From the NCBI RefSeq assembly GCF_001425485.1, contig NZ_LMQW01000007.1, positions 9,542 through 73,541 of the forward strand: a stretch of 64,000 bases of DNA, in the 5' to 3' direction. Of the stretch, positions 35,558 to 44,079 are shown in pieces. How positions within the stretch are numbered: position 1 is the stretch's first letter; each line of letters starts with the position of its first letter. Under the pieces are notes generated by a model that ran no database searches, had not been told where the DNA came from, and saw only the letters and a list, made by a program, of their open reading frames with translations. This DNA comes from Aureimonas sp. Leaf427 (GTDB taxonomy: Bacteria; Pseudomonadota; Alphaproteobacteria; Rhizobiales; Rhizobiaceae). Position numbers and translations under genes: made by a program.

Positions 35558-38083
35558 TCACCAGTCCTCCCGGACGGCCGTCACCGCATCGACCGCGGTC
35601 GCGCGCCGTCCGGCAAGGACGGCGGTTCCCGCGGCCGCGGCGATCAGGGCGAGGACCACGCCCGCGATCGTGCCGAGCGGCAGGCGCGTCGTCATGGTCC
35701 AGTTGAAGGATTGCGGATTGACGACGTGGATCAGAACCTGGCTGAGCGCGATGCCGAGCGCGACGCCCGCAAGCCCCCCGACCGCGCCGAGCAGCGCGCC
35801 CTCGATCCCGAGCATGGCGCGGATCTGGCCCTTGGCGAGGCCGAGATGGCGCAGCATGCCGAACTCGCGGGACCGCGCCAGCGTCTGGGAGGACATGGTG
35901 GCGGCGACGCCCGCGAGGCCGACGAGCACCGCGATCGCCTCCAGAACGTAGGTCACGAGGAAGCTGCGGTCGAAGAGATCGAGCGCGAAGCGCCGGAGCG
36001 TGGCGGGCTCGGCCAGCGAGGGTTCCAGATCCGGTCGAAGCGCGCTGAGAAGCGCCTCGCCGGTGCGGCCGGGATCGGCACCGGGGACGAGCATCACCGC
36101 CGCCTCGCCGCGTGCGGCATCGCCGGTGAGCCGCTGGTAGTCGCCCGCGCGCACGACCACCGCGCCGGTCTGGCGCGCATAGTCGCGCCAGATGCCGGCC
36201 ACCTGGAACTCGGCCTTCCCGCCGATGGGCAGCGTGATCGTCTGGCCGGGCGACCAGCCGTAGAGCCGCGCGGCCGGCTCGGAGACCCAGGCGGGACGGG
36301 CCGATGGCACCGGGGCGGGGGCGTCCTCGATGAGGACGAGGCGGTTCGAGGGGGCTGACGTGTCGATGTCGCGCGCGATCAGCGTCACGGGCGGGCGGTC
36401 CGGCGCGATCTGGAGGGGCAGCTGCCGGCTGAAGTCGATGGAGGCGACGCCCGGAACCGCGAGGAGCCTCGCCTGCCGCTCCGGCGTGAAGCCGCCGCCG
36501 TCTTCGCTGCGCAGGTAGAGATCGGCCGAGAGGACGTCGCCCAGCCACTCGTCCACCGCGCCGCGAAAGCTCGTGACCATGGTCGCCATCGCGATCATCA
36601 GCGCGGTGGAGGCGACGATGCCGCAGAGCGCCGTCGCGGCCGCGGCGGGCGCACCGTGGACATGGGCGAGCGCGAGCCGGCCGGGCACGCTGCCCGAGCG
36701 GCGCCGCGACAGGGGCGAGAGGAGAAGCCGCGCGAGGAACGGCACGCCTGCGACGCCGCCCGCCAGCATCAGAGCCATGCCGGCGAAGCCGAAGATCGGC
36801 AGGTTCCAGAGCGGCGGGAGGAGGCTGACGGCGATGCCGGTGCCCAGCAGAGCCAGCGCGGGCTTGAAGGAGACGGGCGCGCGGGGATCAAGGACATCGC
36901 CGGCATTCTTCAGCGCGGCGGCGGGTGCGGCTTTGGAGGCGGCTCTGGCGGGCAGGATGCTGCCGGCGAGAGCCGCGGCGAGGCCGAGCGCGAAGAAGAG
37001 GATGGCGGCCATCGGCTGGAACACGATGCCGATCCCGCCGCCGCGGAAATAGCCCGCGCCGAGATCGCCGCCGAGAAGCTTCAGGGCAAGGCTGGCGAGC
37101 CCGTAGCCGAGGACGAGGCCGAGCGTCGCGCCGAGAAGGCCGATGACGAGACCCTCGACCGCGACGAGCGCGACGATGCCGCTGCGCGGCAGGCCGAGCG
37201 TGCGCACCAGCGCGAAGGCGCGAAGGCGCCGCGCGACGGAGAGCGACTGGGCGGAAAAGACGAGGAAGCCGCCGGTGAGAAGCGCGACCAGCGCCAGCAT
37301 GTCGAGATTGACCCGGTAGGCCCGCGACAGCGCGCTGCCCTGCTGCGTCTCGGTCTCGGCGCTGCCGAGCGCGGCATCCGCCGGCAGAATCGCGGCCAGT
37401 GCCGATTGCGCGGCGGGGCGGTCGGAGAGCTTCAGATCGATGCGGTCGAGCCGGCCGAGGCGATCGAAGCGCCATTGGGCGGCGGCGATGTCGATCGTGC
37501 CGATCGCCTGCCCCTCCGCCACTCCGGGCAGGAGGCCGGCGACGGTGAAGGTCCAGCTCCGGCCATTGGCGGAGATCTCGATCGCCTCGCCGGTGCGAGC
37601 GCCGATGGCCTGGAGAGCGGCGGCGGAGAGAAAGAGCGCTTCGCCGGAAAAGACGCTCTCGCCCGACGTGTCGGGTCCGCTCGGACGCAGGCCGACGAGG
37701 CTCGGCGTCACCTGCGCGGCGCGGATCACGTCGAGGCCGAGCAGGGTGACGTCGTGGCCCTTCGCCCGCGCTTCCAGCGAGACGACGGGGCTGGCATCCG
37801 CGATGCCGGCGGCGCGCGCCACGTCCGGGTAGAGCGCCTCGTCGAAGCCGAGCGGGCTGGCGGCGCGCACCTGGAGGTCGGCTGCGCCGTTCACGCCGCG
37901 CACGGCGCCGTCGAAGGAGGCGAGCGCCGATCCGTTGACGAGATGGACCGCGAAGCCGAGCGCGACGCCGACGGCGATGGCGAGGATCGTGCCGAGAATG
38001 CGGGCGGGATGGGCGCGCACTTCGCCGAGCACGAACCAGCCGAGCGCCAGCCGGGCCGACAGAACGGAGGAGAGGCCGTTCAC
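35558..38083 (-). CDS. FtsX/MacB-type ABC permease, fused double unit
   Basis: 841 residues. An N-terminal membrane helix (~20-45, ARILGTILAIAVGVALGFAVH) is followed by a large periplasmic MacB-type domain, then FtsX-like helix groups around 260-390, a middle helix group (~405-490), a second periplasmic domain, and final FtsX helices from ~690 (YVLEAIAVLVGLAGVAATMS and SREFGMLRHLGLAKGQIRAM). Two full FtsX units are thus joined in one chain, matching the two permeases AttF and AttG. It probably works in lipid or lipoprotein handling like LolCE/MacB. The start overlaps the ATPase stop (ATGA). Confidence 0.9.
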   Translation of the reverse strand: MNGLSSVLSARLALGWFVLGEVRAHPARILGTILAIAVGVALGFAVHLVNGSALASFDGAVRGVNGAADLQVRAASPLGFDEALYPDVARAAGIADASPVVSLEARAKGHDVTLLGLDVIRAAQVTPSLVGLRPSGPDTSGESVFSGEALFLSAAALQAIGARTGEAIEISANGRSWTFTVAGLLPGVAEGQAIGTIDIAAAQWRFDRLGRLDRIDLKLSDRPAAQSALAAILPADAALGSAETETQQGSALSRAYRVNLDMLALVALLTGGFLVFSAQSLSVARRLRAFALVRTLGLPRSGIVALVAVEGLVIGLLGATLGLVLGYGLASLALKLLGGDLGAGYFRGGGIGIVFQPMAAILFFALGLAAALAGSILPARAASKAAPAAALKNAGDVLDPRAPVSFKPALALLGTGIAVSLLPPLWNLPIFGFAGMALMLAGGVAGVPFLARLLLSPLSRRRSGSVPGRLALAHVHGAPAAAATALCGIVASTALMIAMATMVTSFRGAVDEWLGDVLSADLYLRSEDGGGFTPERQARLLAVPGVASIDFSRQLPLQIAPDRPPVTLIARDIDTSAPSNRLVLIEDAPAPVPSARPAWVSEPAARLYGWSPGQTITLPIGGKAEFQVAGIWRDYARQTGAVVVRAGDYQRLTGDAARGEAAVMLVPGADPGRTGEALLSALRPDLEPSLAEPATLRRFALDLFDRSFLVTYVLEAIAVLVGLAGVAATMSSQTLARSREFGMLRHLGLAKGQIRAMLGIEGALLGAVGGLAGVALGIALSQVLIHVVNPQSFNWTMTTRLPLGTIAGVVLALIAAAAGTAVLAGRRATAVDAVTAVREDW

Positions 38084-38841
38084 GACATGGCGCCTTCGTG
38101 CGCCTGCCTCTCAGCACCCTCGCGCGCCGGGCGTGAGGCGCCGTCGTCCCGCAGGCCCTCCGCCGTCAGCCTCAGCACGCGGTCGGCGATGGCGGCGGTG
38201 GCGAGCGAATGCGTGACGATGACGGCGGCCGAGCGACCGCCGCGCACGGCCGTCGCGAAGAGGTCGAGAACGCGGGCGGCGGTCTCGGGATCGAGATTGC
38301 CGGTCGGCTCGTCCGCCAGGATCAGGGCGGGTTCGTGGACAAGCGCGCGGGCGATGGCGACGCGCTGCAACTCGCCGCCGGACAGATCGCGCGCATAGTC
38401 GCTGCCGCGCGTCCCCAGGCCGACGGCGGCGAGCATCGCATCGGCGCGCGCCTCCAGCGTGGCGGCGGCGGCCGAGACAAGGGCGAGCGGCAGCGCGACG
38501 TTCTGCCGGAGCGTGAGGTAGGGGAGGATGTGGAAGGCCTGGAAGACGAAGCCGATGCGCTCGCGCCGGAGCCTCGTGCGCCCGGCCTCGTCGAGCGGGC
38601 CGAGCGCCTTTCCCTCGATCGCCACGGTGCCGGCGTCGCTCTCGTCGAGGCCGGCCAGGATGTTGAGGAGGGTCGACTTGCCGACGCCGGATTCGCCGAC
38701 GATCGCGACGACCTCGCCTGGCCGCACGGAGAGATCGAGCCCGGCGAAGAGCCGCCGCCCGCCGGGAACGCTCTTTCCCAACCCCGTGACGGACAGGATC
38801 GACGGATCGTCGAGGGGGCGGGGTCGTTCGAGCGTCACCAT
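38080..38841 (-). CDS. LolD/MacB-type ABC transporter ATP-binding protein
   Basis: 253 residues. Walker A GESGVGKST (49-57), Q-loop region ERIGFVFQAFHILPYLTLRQ, signature DLSGGELQRVAIARALV, Walker B ALILADEPTGNLD and H-loop VIVTHSLATA. The FQxFHxLPxLT sequence marks the LolD/MacB/FtsE group that drives mechanotransmission without carrying the substrate through the membrane. It is the first gene of the cassette with the fused permease and the AttH-like protein. Confidence 0.93.
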   Translation of the reverse strand: MVTLERPRPLDDPSILSVTGLGKSVPGGRRLFAGLDLSVRPGEVVAIVGESGVGKSTLLNILAGLDESDAGTVAIEGKALGPLDEAGRTRLRRERIGFVFQAFHILPYLTLRQNVALPLALVSAAAATLEARADAMLAAVGLGTRGSDYARDLSGGELQRVAIARALVHEPALILADEPTGNLDPETAARVLDLFATAVRGGRSAAVIVTHSLATAAIADRVLRLTAEGLRDDGASRPAREGAERQAHEGAMS

Positions 38842-39346
38842 GCCCCTCAGCTAGGGTCGCCGGACGCGTCTGTCACTGCGGCATCGCGGACCCCTGCGCC
38901 TGTTCGCGCCGTCATCGTCCCGAGGCGGCGACCGCCGATCTCGGATCGACGGCGAATGGCCTTGCTACGGCGTGCGCAAGCCTTCAAAATACCGCTGCGG
39001 CGAATTGGCGCAGACGGGACTCGAAAGCTTGATTTGGATGTCGGTTTGATTGGCCGAATTATAATAATATCGACTTTCAGTCTGGTGGGCTGCTGAGGAT
39101 TTATGTATCCGTCCTGCCGCCTTACATTCTAGCCGAGACAAGGCCGTCGTGTGCCGGGCCGGTTGACCCAACGACGTCGCGCAGTGCCGGAGCATTTCGA
39201 AGCAGCTGGCATAACGAGCGGTCTCGACTTGCATATTGATACGGATGCTCGTTCACGTTCATGACTTGAGGGCCTTCGTTCGACTGGAAAACGTGCCTGC
39301 TCTCCAAGCATGGTGGCAGCACATCGTGAAACGGGGGAGTGGTGCG
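38842..39346. other. Intergenic region with AT-rich tract
   Basis: About 500 bases between the ATPase gene start and the MarR gene. Bases 38990-39115 are markedly AT-richer than anything around, with a perfect -10-like TATAAT at 39060-39065 but no well-placed -35. ORFs here are short and unlike proteins. It may hold divergent promoters or be a remnant of inserted DNA. Confidence 0.4.
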
Positions 39347-39844
39347 ATGTCGGTATCTGCAGGTGGCAAGCCGTCTCGCCGCAGGTCCGGGTCGGGCGAC
39401 GACCCCGGTATAGCGGTCGTCGGTCTGGTTCCCGCCCTTCTCTCGGTTTCGAAATCGACGCGGGCCCTGCAGGGCATCAAGCTGGCCTCGCTCGGATTCC
39501 ACAATGGCCAGGACGAACTCCTCATGGCGATCGACGCCAAGGGGGAGACGGTCAGCACGGTGGCCGCGCATCTCGCCATCCGCCCCTCCACCGTCTCCAA
39601 GATGATGGACCGGTTGGTGAACAAGGGGCTGGTGGAGCGGGTCGGCGACGTCCGCGACGGTCGCCGGACCCTCATCCGCATCACGCCGGCCGGCATCGAG
39701 GCGCGCAAGATGCTGATGCAGGCGCGCGCCGAACTCGACGCCGAACTCGGAGCGGGAATGAGCCCGGAAAAATGCGCGGCGGTGACGCTCGAACTGGAAG
39801 AGTTCGCCCACTACATCGCCAGCCGGCTGCGGCGCCTGCGCTAG
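39347..39844 (+). CDS. MarR-family transcriptional regulator
   Basis: 165 residues with a winged-helix domain: QDELLMAIDAKGETVSTVAA, HLAIRPSTVSKMMDRLVNKG (recognition helix) and VERVGDVRDGRRTLIRITPAG (wing), followed by a dimerisation helix. The start was set at ATG 39347 since it has a strong ribosome site (acgggggagtgg); the in-frame ATG at 39236 adds 37 residues without domain character. MarR proteins are usually ligand-released repressors of adjacent genes; possible targets are the AttEFGH-like cassette upstream or the Tad-like genes downstream. A repeat copy directly follows its stop. Confidence 0.9.
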   Translation: MSVSAGGKPSRRRSGSGDDPGIAVVGLVPALLSVSKSTRALQGIKLASLGFHNGQDELLMAIDAKGETVSTVAAHLAIRPSTVSKMMDRLVNKGLVERVGDVRDGRRTLIRITPAGIEARKMLMQARAELDAELGAGMSPEKCAAVTLELEEFAHYIASRLRRLR

Positions 39845-39942
39845 GATTTTTCGGGATCGGGTGAAGCCCGCTATCCCGAAAAGACGAACGACGACAAGGG
39901 TCGAGGGTCTGTCTGGTTCAGGATGAACCTGACGGATGCTAA
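39842..39942 (-). repeat. Dispersed hairpin repeat, copy C
   Basis: Reverse-oriented copy of the repeat at 2921-3020, directly after the MarR stop. In the reverse strand it reads GTCAGGTTCAtccTGAACCAGAC in the hairpin part and cgattc-like and cttttcgggata in the middle. The end near the MarR gene also forms TTTTCGGGAT / ATCCCGAAAA, so it could terminate MarR transcription. Confidence 0.8.
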
Positions 39943-40304
39943 AGGCCTGTCCGGACTTTCGGTCGGCGCCAGTTCCTTTGGCGATCCATGGCGAGGCGCG
40001 TCGTCTGCCGGGCTTCCCGATCGTCTCCATCGACAAAAGCTAAGCCGGCTTTCGCGGCATCGCGCGCTTCGAGCGGCGTTTCGATCGTTCTCGACGGCGG
40101 TCGATGCGACGCCCCGTCCGCTCGCGAGGTTCGGCCGACGCGTGTGGCGTCAGCGCTCCGCGGGTGAAGGGATGCTTGCGACATCGTAAGGTAAACTTGT
40201 GTAACGCCTTGCCGGCTAGGCATGGCCTCAAGCGAATGCTGGTCTCTGCCCGCGTCCGATACTACATGAATAATGACATATTCTGTTCATGATTTGTCAG
40301 TTGT
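39943..40304. other. Upstream region of the Tad-like cluster with inverted repeat at 40265-40291
   Basis: About 360 bases without a convincing gene. The last 60 are AT-rich and include the inverted repeat CATGAA (40265-40270) and TTCATG (40286-40291) around a 15-base spacer, shortly before the first Tad-like gene, a possible operator or promoter part. A minus-strand ORF at 39939-40223 was judged non-coding. Confidence 0.4.
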
Positions 40305-42353
40305 TTGGCGGCTTCATTATTGTCATCGACAATCAATGGCAAGAAAACCTTGGGACTTCGGACTTCCACGAGATTTGTCGACAGCAAAGGCGGCAGCATC
40401 AGCATTGCCGCCGCGATCTTCTTTTGCGTGATGGTGCTCGTCGCCGCGCTCGCGATCGAATCGTCCAACCTCTATCTGGTGAAGCTCCAGACCCAGCGCG
40501 CCAGCGACCTTGCCAGTCTGGCGGCCGCCGCCACGCCGCAGCCGCTGTCCGGAACGACGCCGAGCGCGACGGCCGTTGCGGCCGCCGCCCATCTGGCGGA
40601 GCTGAACGGCATGGGCGCCGGCCGGACGCAGACGGTCGGCCGCGCGACGGATGGCGGCTCGGGCACGGCGCTCGTGACCACGATCCATCGCGATGTTCCG
40701 CTGCAACTCGGCAACCTCCTCAGCCGCGACCCGTCCGTCACCGTCGATAGCCAGTCCTGGGCCGTGGTCCAGAACACGCCGATCGGCGACTGCGCCCGTT
40801 CGCTGCTGGGGCCGGTCAACATCTACGGCAATGCCTCGGTCTTCGGGCCGAACTGCAGGCTCGGTGCAGCAACCTATTTCTATGCTTGCGGCAACGCCGC
40901 CATCACGCTGCTCGGCGTATCCGTGAAATACACCGCCCCCTGGGAGAAGCTCTACATCTGCGACTCCGCCAAGATGGCGCCCGCGCTTTCGAGCTTCACC
41001 TTCGGCGCCACCAGCACCGATCCGCTATCCTCCGACAGCCGGGTGGCGGCGATCCGCAAACGCTTCGTGGCGATGCGAAATCCCGGTTGGCCCTATGGAC
41101 GGATCTCGCCGCGCAAGCTCCTGACGCCGAGCGTTTCGACCGGACCGGACCAGACCTACGGCCCTGGGTCCCAGATCGTTTCCGCCAGTGCCCAGTTGGG
41201 CAAGCTGACCGCTGCGGGCAGCCTCATCACCTTCGAAGGCTCGAAGGGCGCCGATCCCGGCTGCGCCAAGCCGACGAGCTTCAGCGGCGTCACCGAACTG
41301 TCCGGCACGACGCGGCTGGTCCTCGCCTCCGGCTGCTACGTCTTCGGAGGGACCGTTTCGACCAAGGCCGGGGCCGATGTCATCTTCGACATCAAGCCCA
41401 GGGCCGTCGTCACGCTCGTCTTCAAGGGCGACCTCGTCCATTCCGGCGCGAGCCTCGTCATCGGCAATGCCACCGTTTCGATCACCGGCAATATCGACAA
41501 TTCCAAGGGTGGCATCTTCCGGTTCGGAAACGGGGAGATCGTCGCCGGGGCCGGCGTCTTCAACGGCTCGGGCACTCTCGGTTTCGGCACCGGGCCGTTC
41601 TATTTCAACGGCGGCTCGATCAGCAACGGCGAGGGGGCGATGACCTTCGGCGACGGGGCTTTCTACCTTTGGGGCGGAAGCATGAGCAACGCCTCGACGG
41701 GAACGATGACCTTCGGCGACGGACCCTTCATCTTCTACGGCGGCACGGTGACGAATGTCGCGGGCACCATGACCTTCGGCCGTGGCCCCTTCGAGTTCCA
41801 GGGGGGCGGCCTCATCCTCGACCCCCGGTCCGAGAAGAGCTTCGGCGTGGGCGACATCAAAATGTATGGTGGAAGCGTCGCGTTCAACGGCAAGTCGGTG
41901 AAGCTCGGCGTCGGCGGCTCGGCTGTGGAAGGCGGCAGCTCCATCTTCCTGTCCGGCGGCTCGCTCTCGCTGTCCGCCGGCGACATGACCGCGATCGGCA
42001 CGACCATCGCCCTCGATGGCGGAACGATCAGCCTCTACGGCACGGGGACGATCACCGCGACCGCGCCGACCGGCAAGGCGCCCGCCTACGGCTATCGGGA
42101 CATGCTCTTCGTCGTCTTCGGCGGCGCCTTCAACCTCTACCAGTCGGCCGCCCACACCAACACGATGGCCGGCATCTCCTATGTTCCCAAGACCAACAGT
42201 TCGATCTACGGCAAGCAGATCGTGAAGCGGCCGGCGAAGGGATGTCTCGAGTTCCTTTCCGGTGTTCTCGACATCTACCAGGACGCCTCGCTGGATCTGG
42301 CACCCTGCTCGTCGTCGGCCGAGTCCACCTCCGACGTGTCGCTGTATCGATGA
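40305..42353 (+). CDS. TadG-like protein with long repetitive beta-solenoid-type body
   Basis: Up to 682 residues. A TadG/TadE-type N-terminal membrane segment (about 33-52, ISIAAAIFFCVMVLVAALAI followed by ESSNLYLVKLQTQRASDLAS) anchors it like other pseudopilin-like Tad proteins. Residues ~160-200 resemble the cysteine-containing region of TadG-type proteins (GDCARSLLGPVNIYGNAS, GPNCRLGAATYFYACGNA). From ~404 to ~590 runs a 20-22-residue repeat, e.g. AMTFGDGAFYLWGGSMSN, TMTFGDGPFIFYGGTVTN and TMTFGRGPFEFQGGG, best read as a beta-helix. No in-frame ATG exists near the start; TTG 40305, 40320 or 40350 are the options. It overlaps the next gene (ATGA). Confidence 0.82.
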   Translation: MAASLLSSTINGKKTLGLRTSTRFVDSKGGSISIAAAIFFCVMVLVAALAIESSNLYLVKLQTQRASDLASLAAAATPQPLSGTTPSATAVAAAAHLAELNGMGAGRTQTVGRATDGGSGTALVTTIHRDVPLQLGNLLSRDPSVTVDSQSWAVVQNTPIGDCARSLLGPVNIYGNASVFGPNCRLGAATYFYACGNAAITLLGVSVKYTAPWEKLYICDSAKMAPALSSFTFGATSTDPLSSDSRVAAIRKRFVAMRNPGWPYGRISPRKLLTPSVSTGPDQTYGPGSQIVSASAQLGKLTAAGSLITFEGSKGADPGCAKPTSFSGVTELSGTTRLVLASGCYVFGGTVSTKAGADVIFDIKPRAVVTLVFKGDLVHSGASLVIGNATVSITGNIDNSKGGIFRFGNGEIVAGAGVFNGSGTLGFGTGPFYFNGGSISNGEGAMTFGDGAFYLWGGSMSNASTGTMTFGDGPFIFYGGTVTNVAGTMTFGRGPFEFQGGGLILDPRSEKSFGVGDIKMYGGSVAFNGKSVKLGVGGSAVEGGSSIFLSGGSLSLSAGDMTAIGTTIALDGGTISLYGTGTITATAPTGKAPAYGYRDMLFVVFGGAFNLYQSAAHTNTMAGISYVPKTNSSIYGKQIVKRPAKGCLEFLSGVLDIYQDASLDLAPCSSSAESTSDVSLYR

Positions 42354-42886
42354 GGGCGAAGCGGTCGCATCCCCTTCGGCGGCGGCGCCTCGCGGCTGAC
42401 CGGTCCGGCGTGGCGGCAGTGGAACTGGCGCTGATCATGCCCGTCTTCGCGCTCGGCTCGATCCTGATGCTCGACTTCGGCTATGCGTTCCACATTCGCC
42501 TGAAACTGACGAACGCGGTGACGGCAGCCTCCCAATATGCCTTCCAGTACGGCCGGAACCTCTCCGCCGACCAGGTCGCGGACTTCAACGCCAAGGTGGC
42601 CTCGATGGTCGGAACGATCGCCGGCCTTCCATCCGCCCCGACCGTGACCGTGACCTTCAACGGAGCCGCCGACGGCAGCCGCGCCGGCAACTACTACTGC
42701 CCGTCCGGCTCCCCGCCGGTCTGGACCTCCACCGGCACCGCCGTCGCAGGCTGCGGGGGCGGCGTCTTCTCCGGCCGGTTCATCTCGATCGAGGCCCATG
42801 CCGCCGAGACGACGCTGTTTCAGAGCGACCCGGTGCTCGGCAGCGCCATTCGCGTGACGGACCGGGCGATCGTGAGGGTGAAATGA
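42350..42886 (+). CDS. TadE-like pseudopilin protein 1
   Basis: 178 residues. A basic N-terminus (MRAKRSHPLRRRRLAADRSG) precedes the TadE signature GVAAVELALIMPVFALGS, a Glu near the start of the hydrophobic helix, then helix LMLDFGYAFHIRLKLTNAV and a periplasmic domain with two cysteines (NYYCPSGSP, VAGCGGGVF). TadE/TadF/TadG are minor pseudopilins of the Flp/Tad system. Start ATG 42350 overlaps the preceding stop and its own stop overlaps the next start, both ATGA, indicating one operon. Confidence 0.88.
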   Translation: MRAKRSHPLRRRRLAADRSGVAAVELALIMPVFALGSILMLDFGYAFHIRLKLTNAVTAASQYAFQYGRNLSADQVADFNAKVASMVGTIAGLPSAPTVTVTFNGAADGSRAGNYYCPSGSPPVWTSTGTAVAGCGGGVFSGRFISIEAHAAETTLFQSDPVLGSAIRVTDRAIVRVK

Positions 42887-43317
42887 GACCGGGAGCCCTT
42901 ACGGGACGCCGGCTTTCGTTCCGGGCGGACAGGCGCGGCGCGGCGGCGGTCGAGTTCGCGATGGTCCTGCCGCTCCTCTGCCTGATGGTCTTCGGCTCGA
43001 TCGCGATGGGGGTCGCGCTTTGGAAGTGGAACGCGCTGGAGGAGGCGACGGCGGAGACGGCCCGCTGCCTCGCCATCCAGTCGTCCGACTGCGGCAAGGT
43101 TCCCGCCGGCTGTTCCGGCGCTGCCGGCGCCTGCTACGCGGTCGCGACCGCCTCCGCGCGGGGGCTCTCCGACATCACGCCCGATCAGGTCACGATCGAC
43201 ACGCAGGCCGTGGTCGACGGTATCTCTTATGTGAGCGTCGAGATCGCCTATCCGTTCGACCTTCTCGGCTATCGGATGACCGTCAGCTCGACCAACCACT
43301 TTCCCAACCGGAACTGA
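42883..43317 (+). CDS. TadE-like pseudopilin protein 2
   Basis: 144 residues with the same architecture as its neighbour: basic start, DRRGAAAVEFAMVLPLLCLMVFGS (signature plus helix), WKWNALEEATAETARCLAIQSS, and a small periplasmic domain with four cysteines (SSDCGKVPAGCSGAAGACYA). Conserved helix Glu after AAV is present. Probably a minor pseudopilin partner of the two upstream proteins. No Flp pilin, prepilin peptidase, TadA ATPase or TadB/C lies in the window. The 124-base downstream gap to mrpG has no gene. Confidence 0.88.
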   Translation: MRPGALTGRRLSFRADRRGAAAVEFAMVLPLLCLMVFGSIAMGVALWKWNALEEATAETARCLAIQSSDCGKVPAGCSGAAGACYAVATASARGLSDITPDQVTIDTQAVVDGISYVSVEIAYPFDLLGYRMTVSSTNHFPNRN

Positions 43318-43441
43318 TACCCGCGGCCCCGGCAAGGGACCGCTGGTATCCCGCGCCGACCGGCGCGGCGGCGGCTGATGCCGCCGTTTCGCCCTGCCTT
43401 CGACGTGTCGAAGGTCAGGGCCGCTGGTATGATACCCTTCG

Positions 43442-43801
43442 TCAGGGCTCGCGCTTTTCCGACATCTTCGGCACCGAGGTCTTGCCCTCCGTGCGGTCGC
43501 GGTAGAGCGCGGAGCGCGTGAGGAGCATGAGCGTCACGGGGGTCGTCAGCGTCACGAAGACGAAGATCAGCACCTCGTGGATCGCAAGGCGCGTCTGGAG
43601 CACCGTGAAGAAGACGATCGAGGCGAGCACCGTGCCGATCGTGCCGAGGCTGGCGCCGAGCGTCGGGGCGTGGACGCGCTCGTAGAAGCTCTTGAAACGC
43701 AGGAGACCGAGCGCTCCGACGAGCGTGATGCCGGCGCCCAAGAGGAGAAGCACCGAGACGAGGAGGGCCGCCCAGAGCGGCATGCCGGCGGCCGCGCTCA
43801 T
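43442..43801 (-). CDS. mrpG: Na+(K+)/H+ antiporter subunit G
   Basis: 119 residues, three membrane helices: LLVSVLLLLGAGITLVGALG, TLGASLGTIGTVLASIVFF and HEVLIFVFVTLTTPVTLMLL. RFKSFYERVHAPT after the first helix is typical of MrpG/PhaG. The C-terminal tail is polar. It is the last gene of the Mrp operon and its start overlaps the mrpF stop (ATGA). Confidence 0.94.
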   Translation of the reverse strand: MSAAAGMPLWAALLVSVLLLLGAGITLVGALGLLRFKSFYERVHAPTLGASLGTIGTVLASIVFFTVLQTRLAIHEVLIFVFVTLTTPVTLMLLTRSALYRDRTEGKTSVPKMSEKREP

Positions 43802-44079
43802 TCGATGACCTCCCCGCGCATCAGGAATTTCGACAGGGCGACCGTGCCGACGAAGCCGAGGACGGCGATGACGAGCGCGGCCTCGAAGAAGATGTTGGTG
43901 CCCGAGCGGATGCCGATCGTCAGAAGCACCAGCATCACGCAGATGTAGAACGTGTCGAGGCCGAGAATGCGGTCCTGCGCCCGCGGGCCGGCGACGATGC
44001 GGAAGGTGGCGCAGGCGCAGGCGAGGCCCAGCATGACCTGCGCGATGGTGATCGACCAGTCGAGGATGACGGCGCTCAT
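43798..44079 (-). CDS. mrpF: Na+(K+)/H+ antiporter subunit F
   Basis: 93 residues, three membrane helices. GPRAQDRILGLDTFYICVML after the first helix, carrying the conserved Asp in a loop, is the MrpF/PhaF hallmark; SKFLMRGEVIE closes the protein. Overlaps with mrpE and mrpG by ATGA indicate coupled translation. Confidence 0.94.
   Translation of the reverse strand: MSAVILDWSITIAQVMLGLACACATFRIVAGPRAQDRILGLDTFYICVMLVLLTIGIRSGTNIFFEAALVIAVLGFVGTVALSKFLMRGEVIE

Noticed and set aside
34485-36548. 687-codon minus-strand frame covering the AttH-like gene and part of the permease
   Set aside because: Only the part from ATG 35555 is real; the upstream portion is a shadow of the permease gene.
38965-39234. 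89-codon minus-strand ORF in the AT-rich tract
   Set aside because: Atypical composition and no recognisable domain; the open frame is likely due to chance.
39939-40223. 94-codon minus-strand ORF
   Set aside because: Arg/Thr/Ala-rich without domain character, no ribosome site, overlaps a repeat end.
41511-42070. Tandem DNA repeats that could suggest a CRISPR or minisatellite
   Set aside because: The period of 63-66 bases lies in frame inside a coding region and differs at codon third positions; it encodes a protein repeat.
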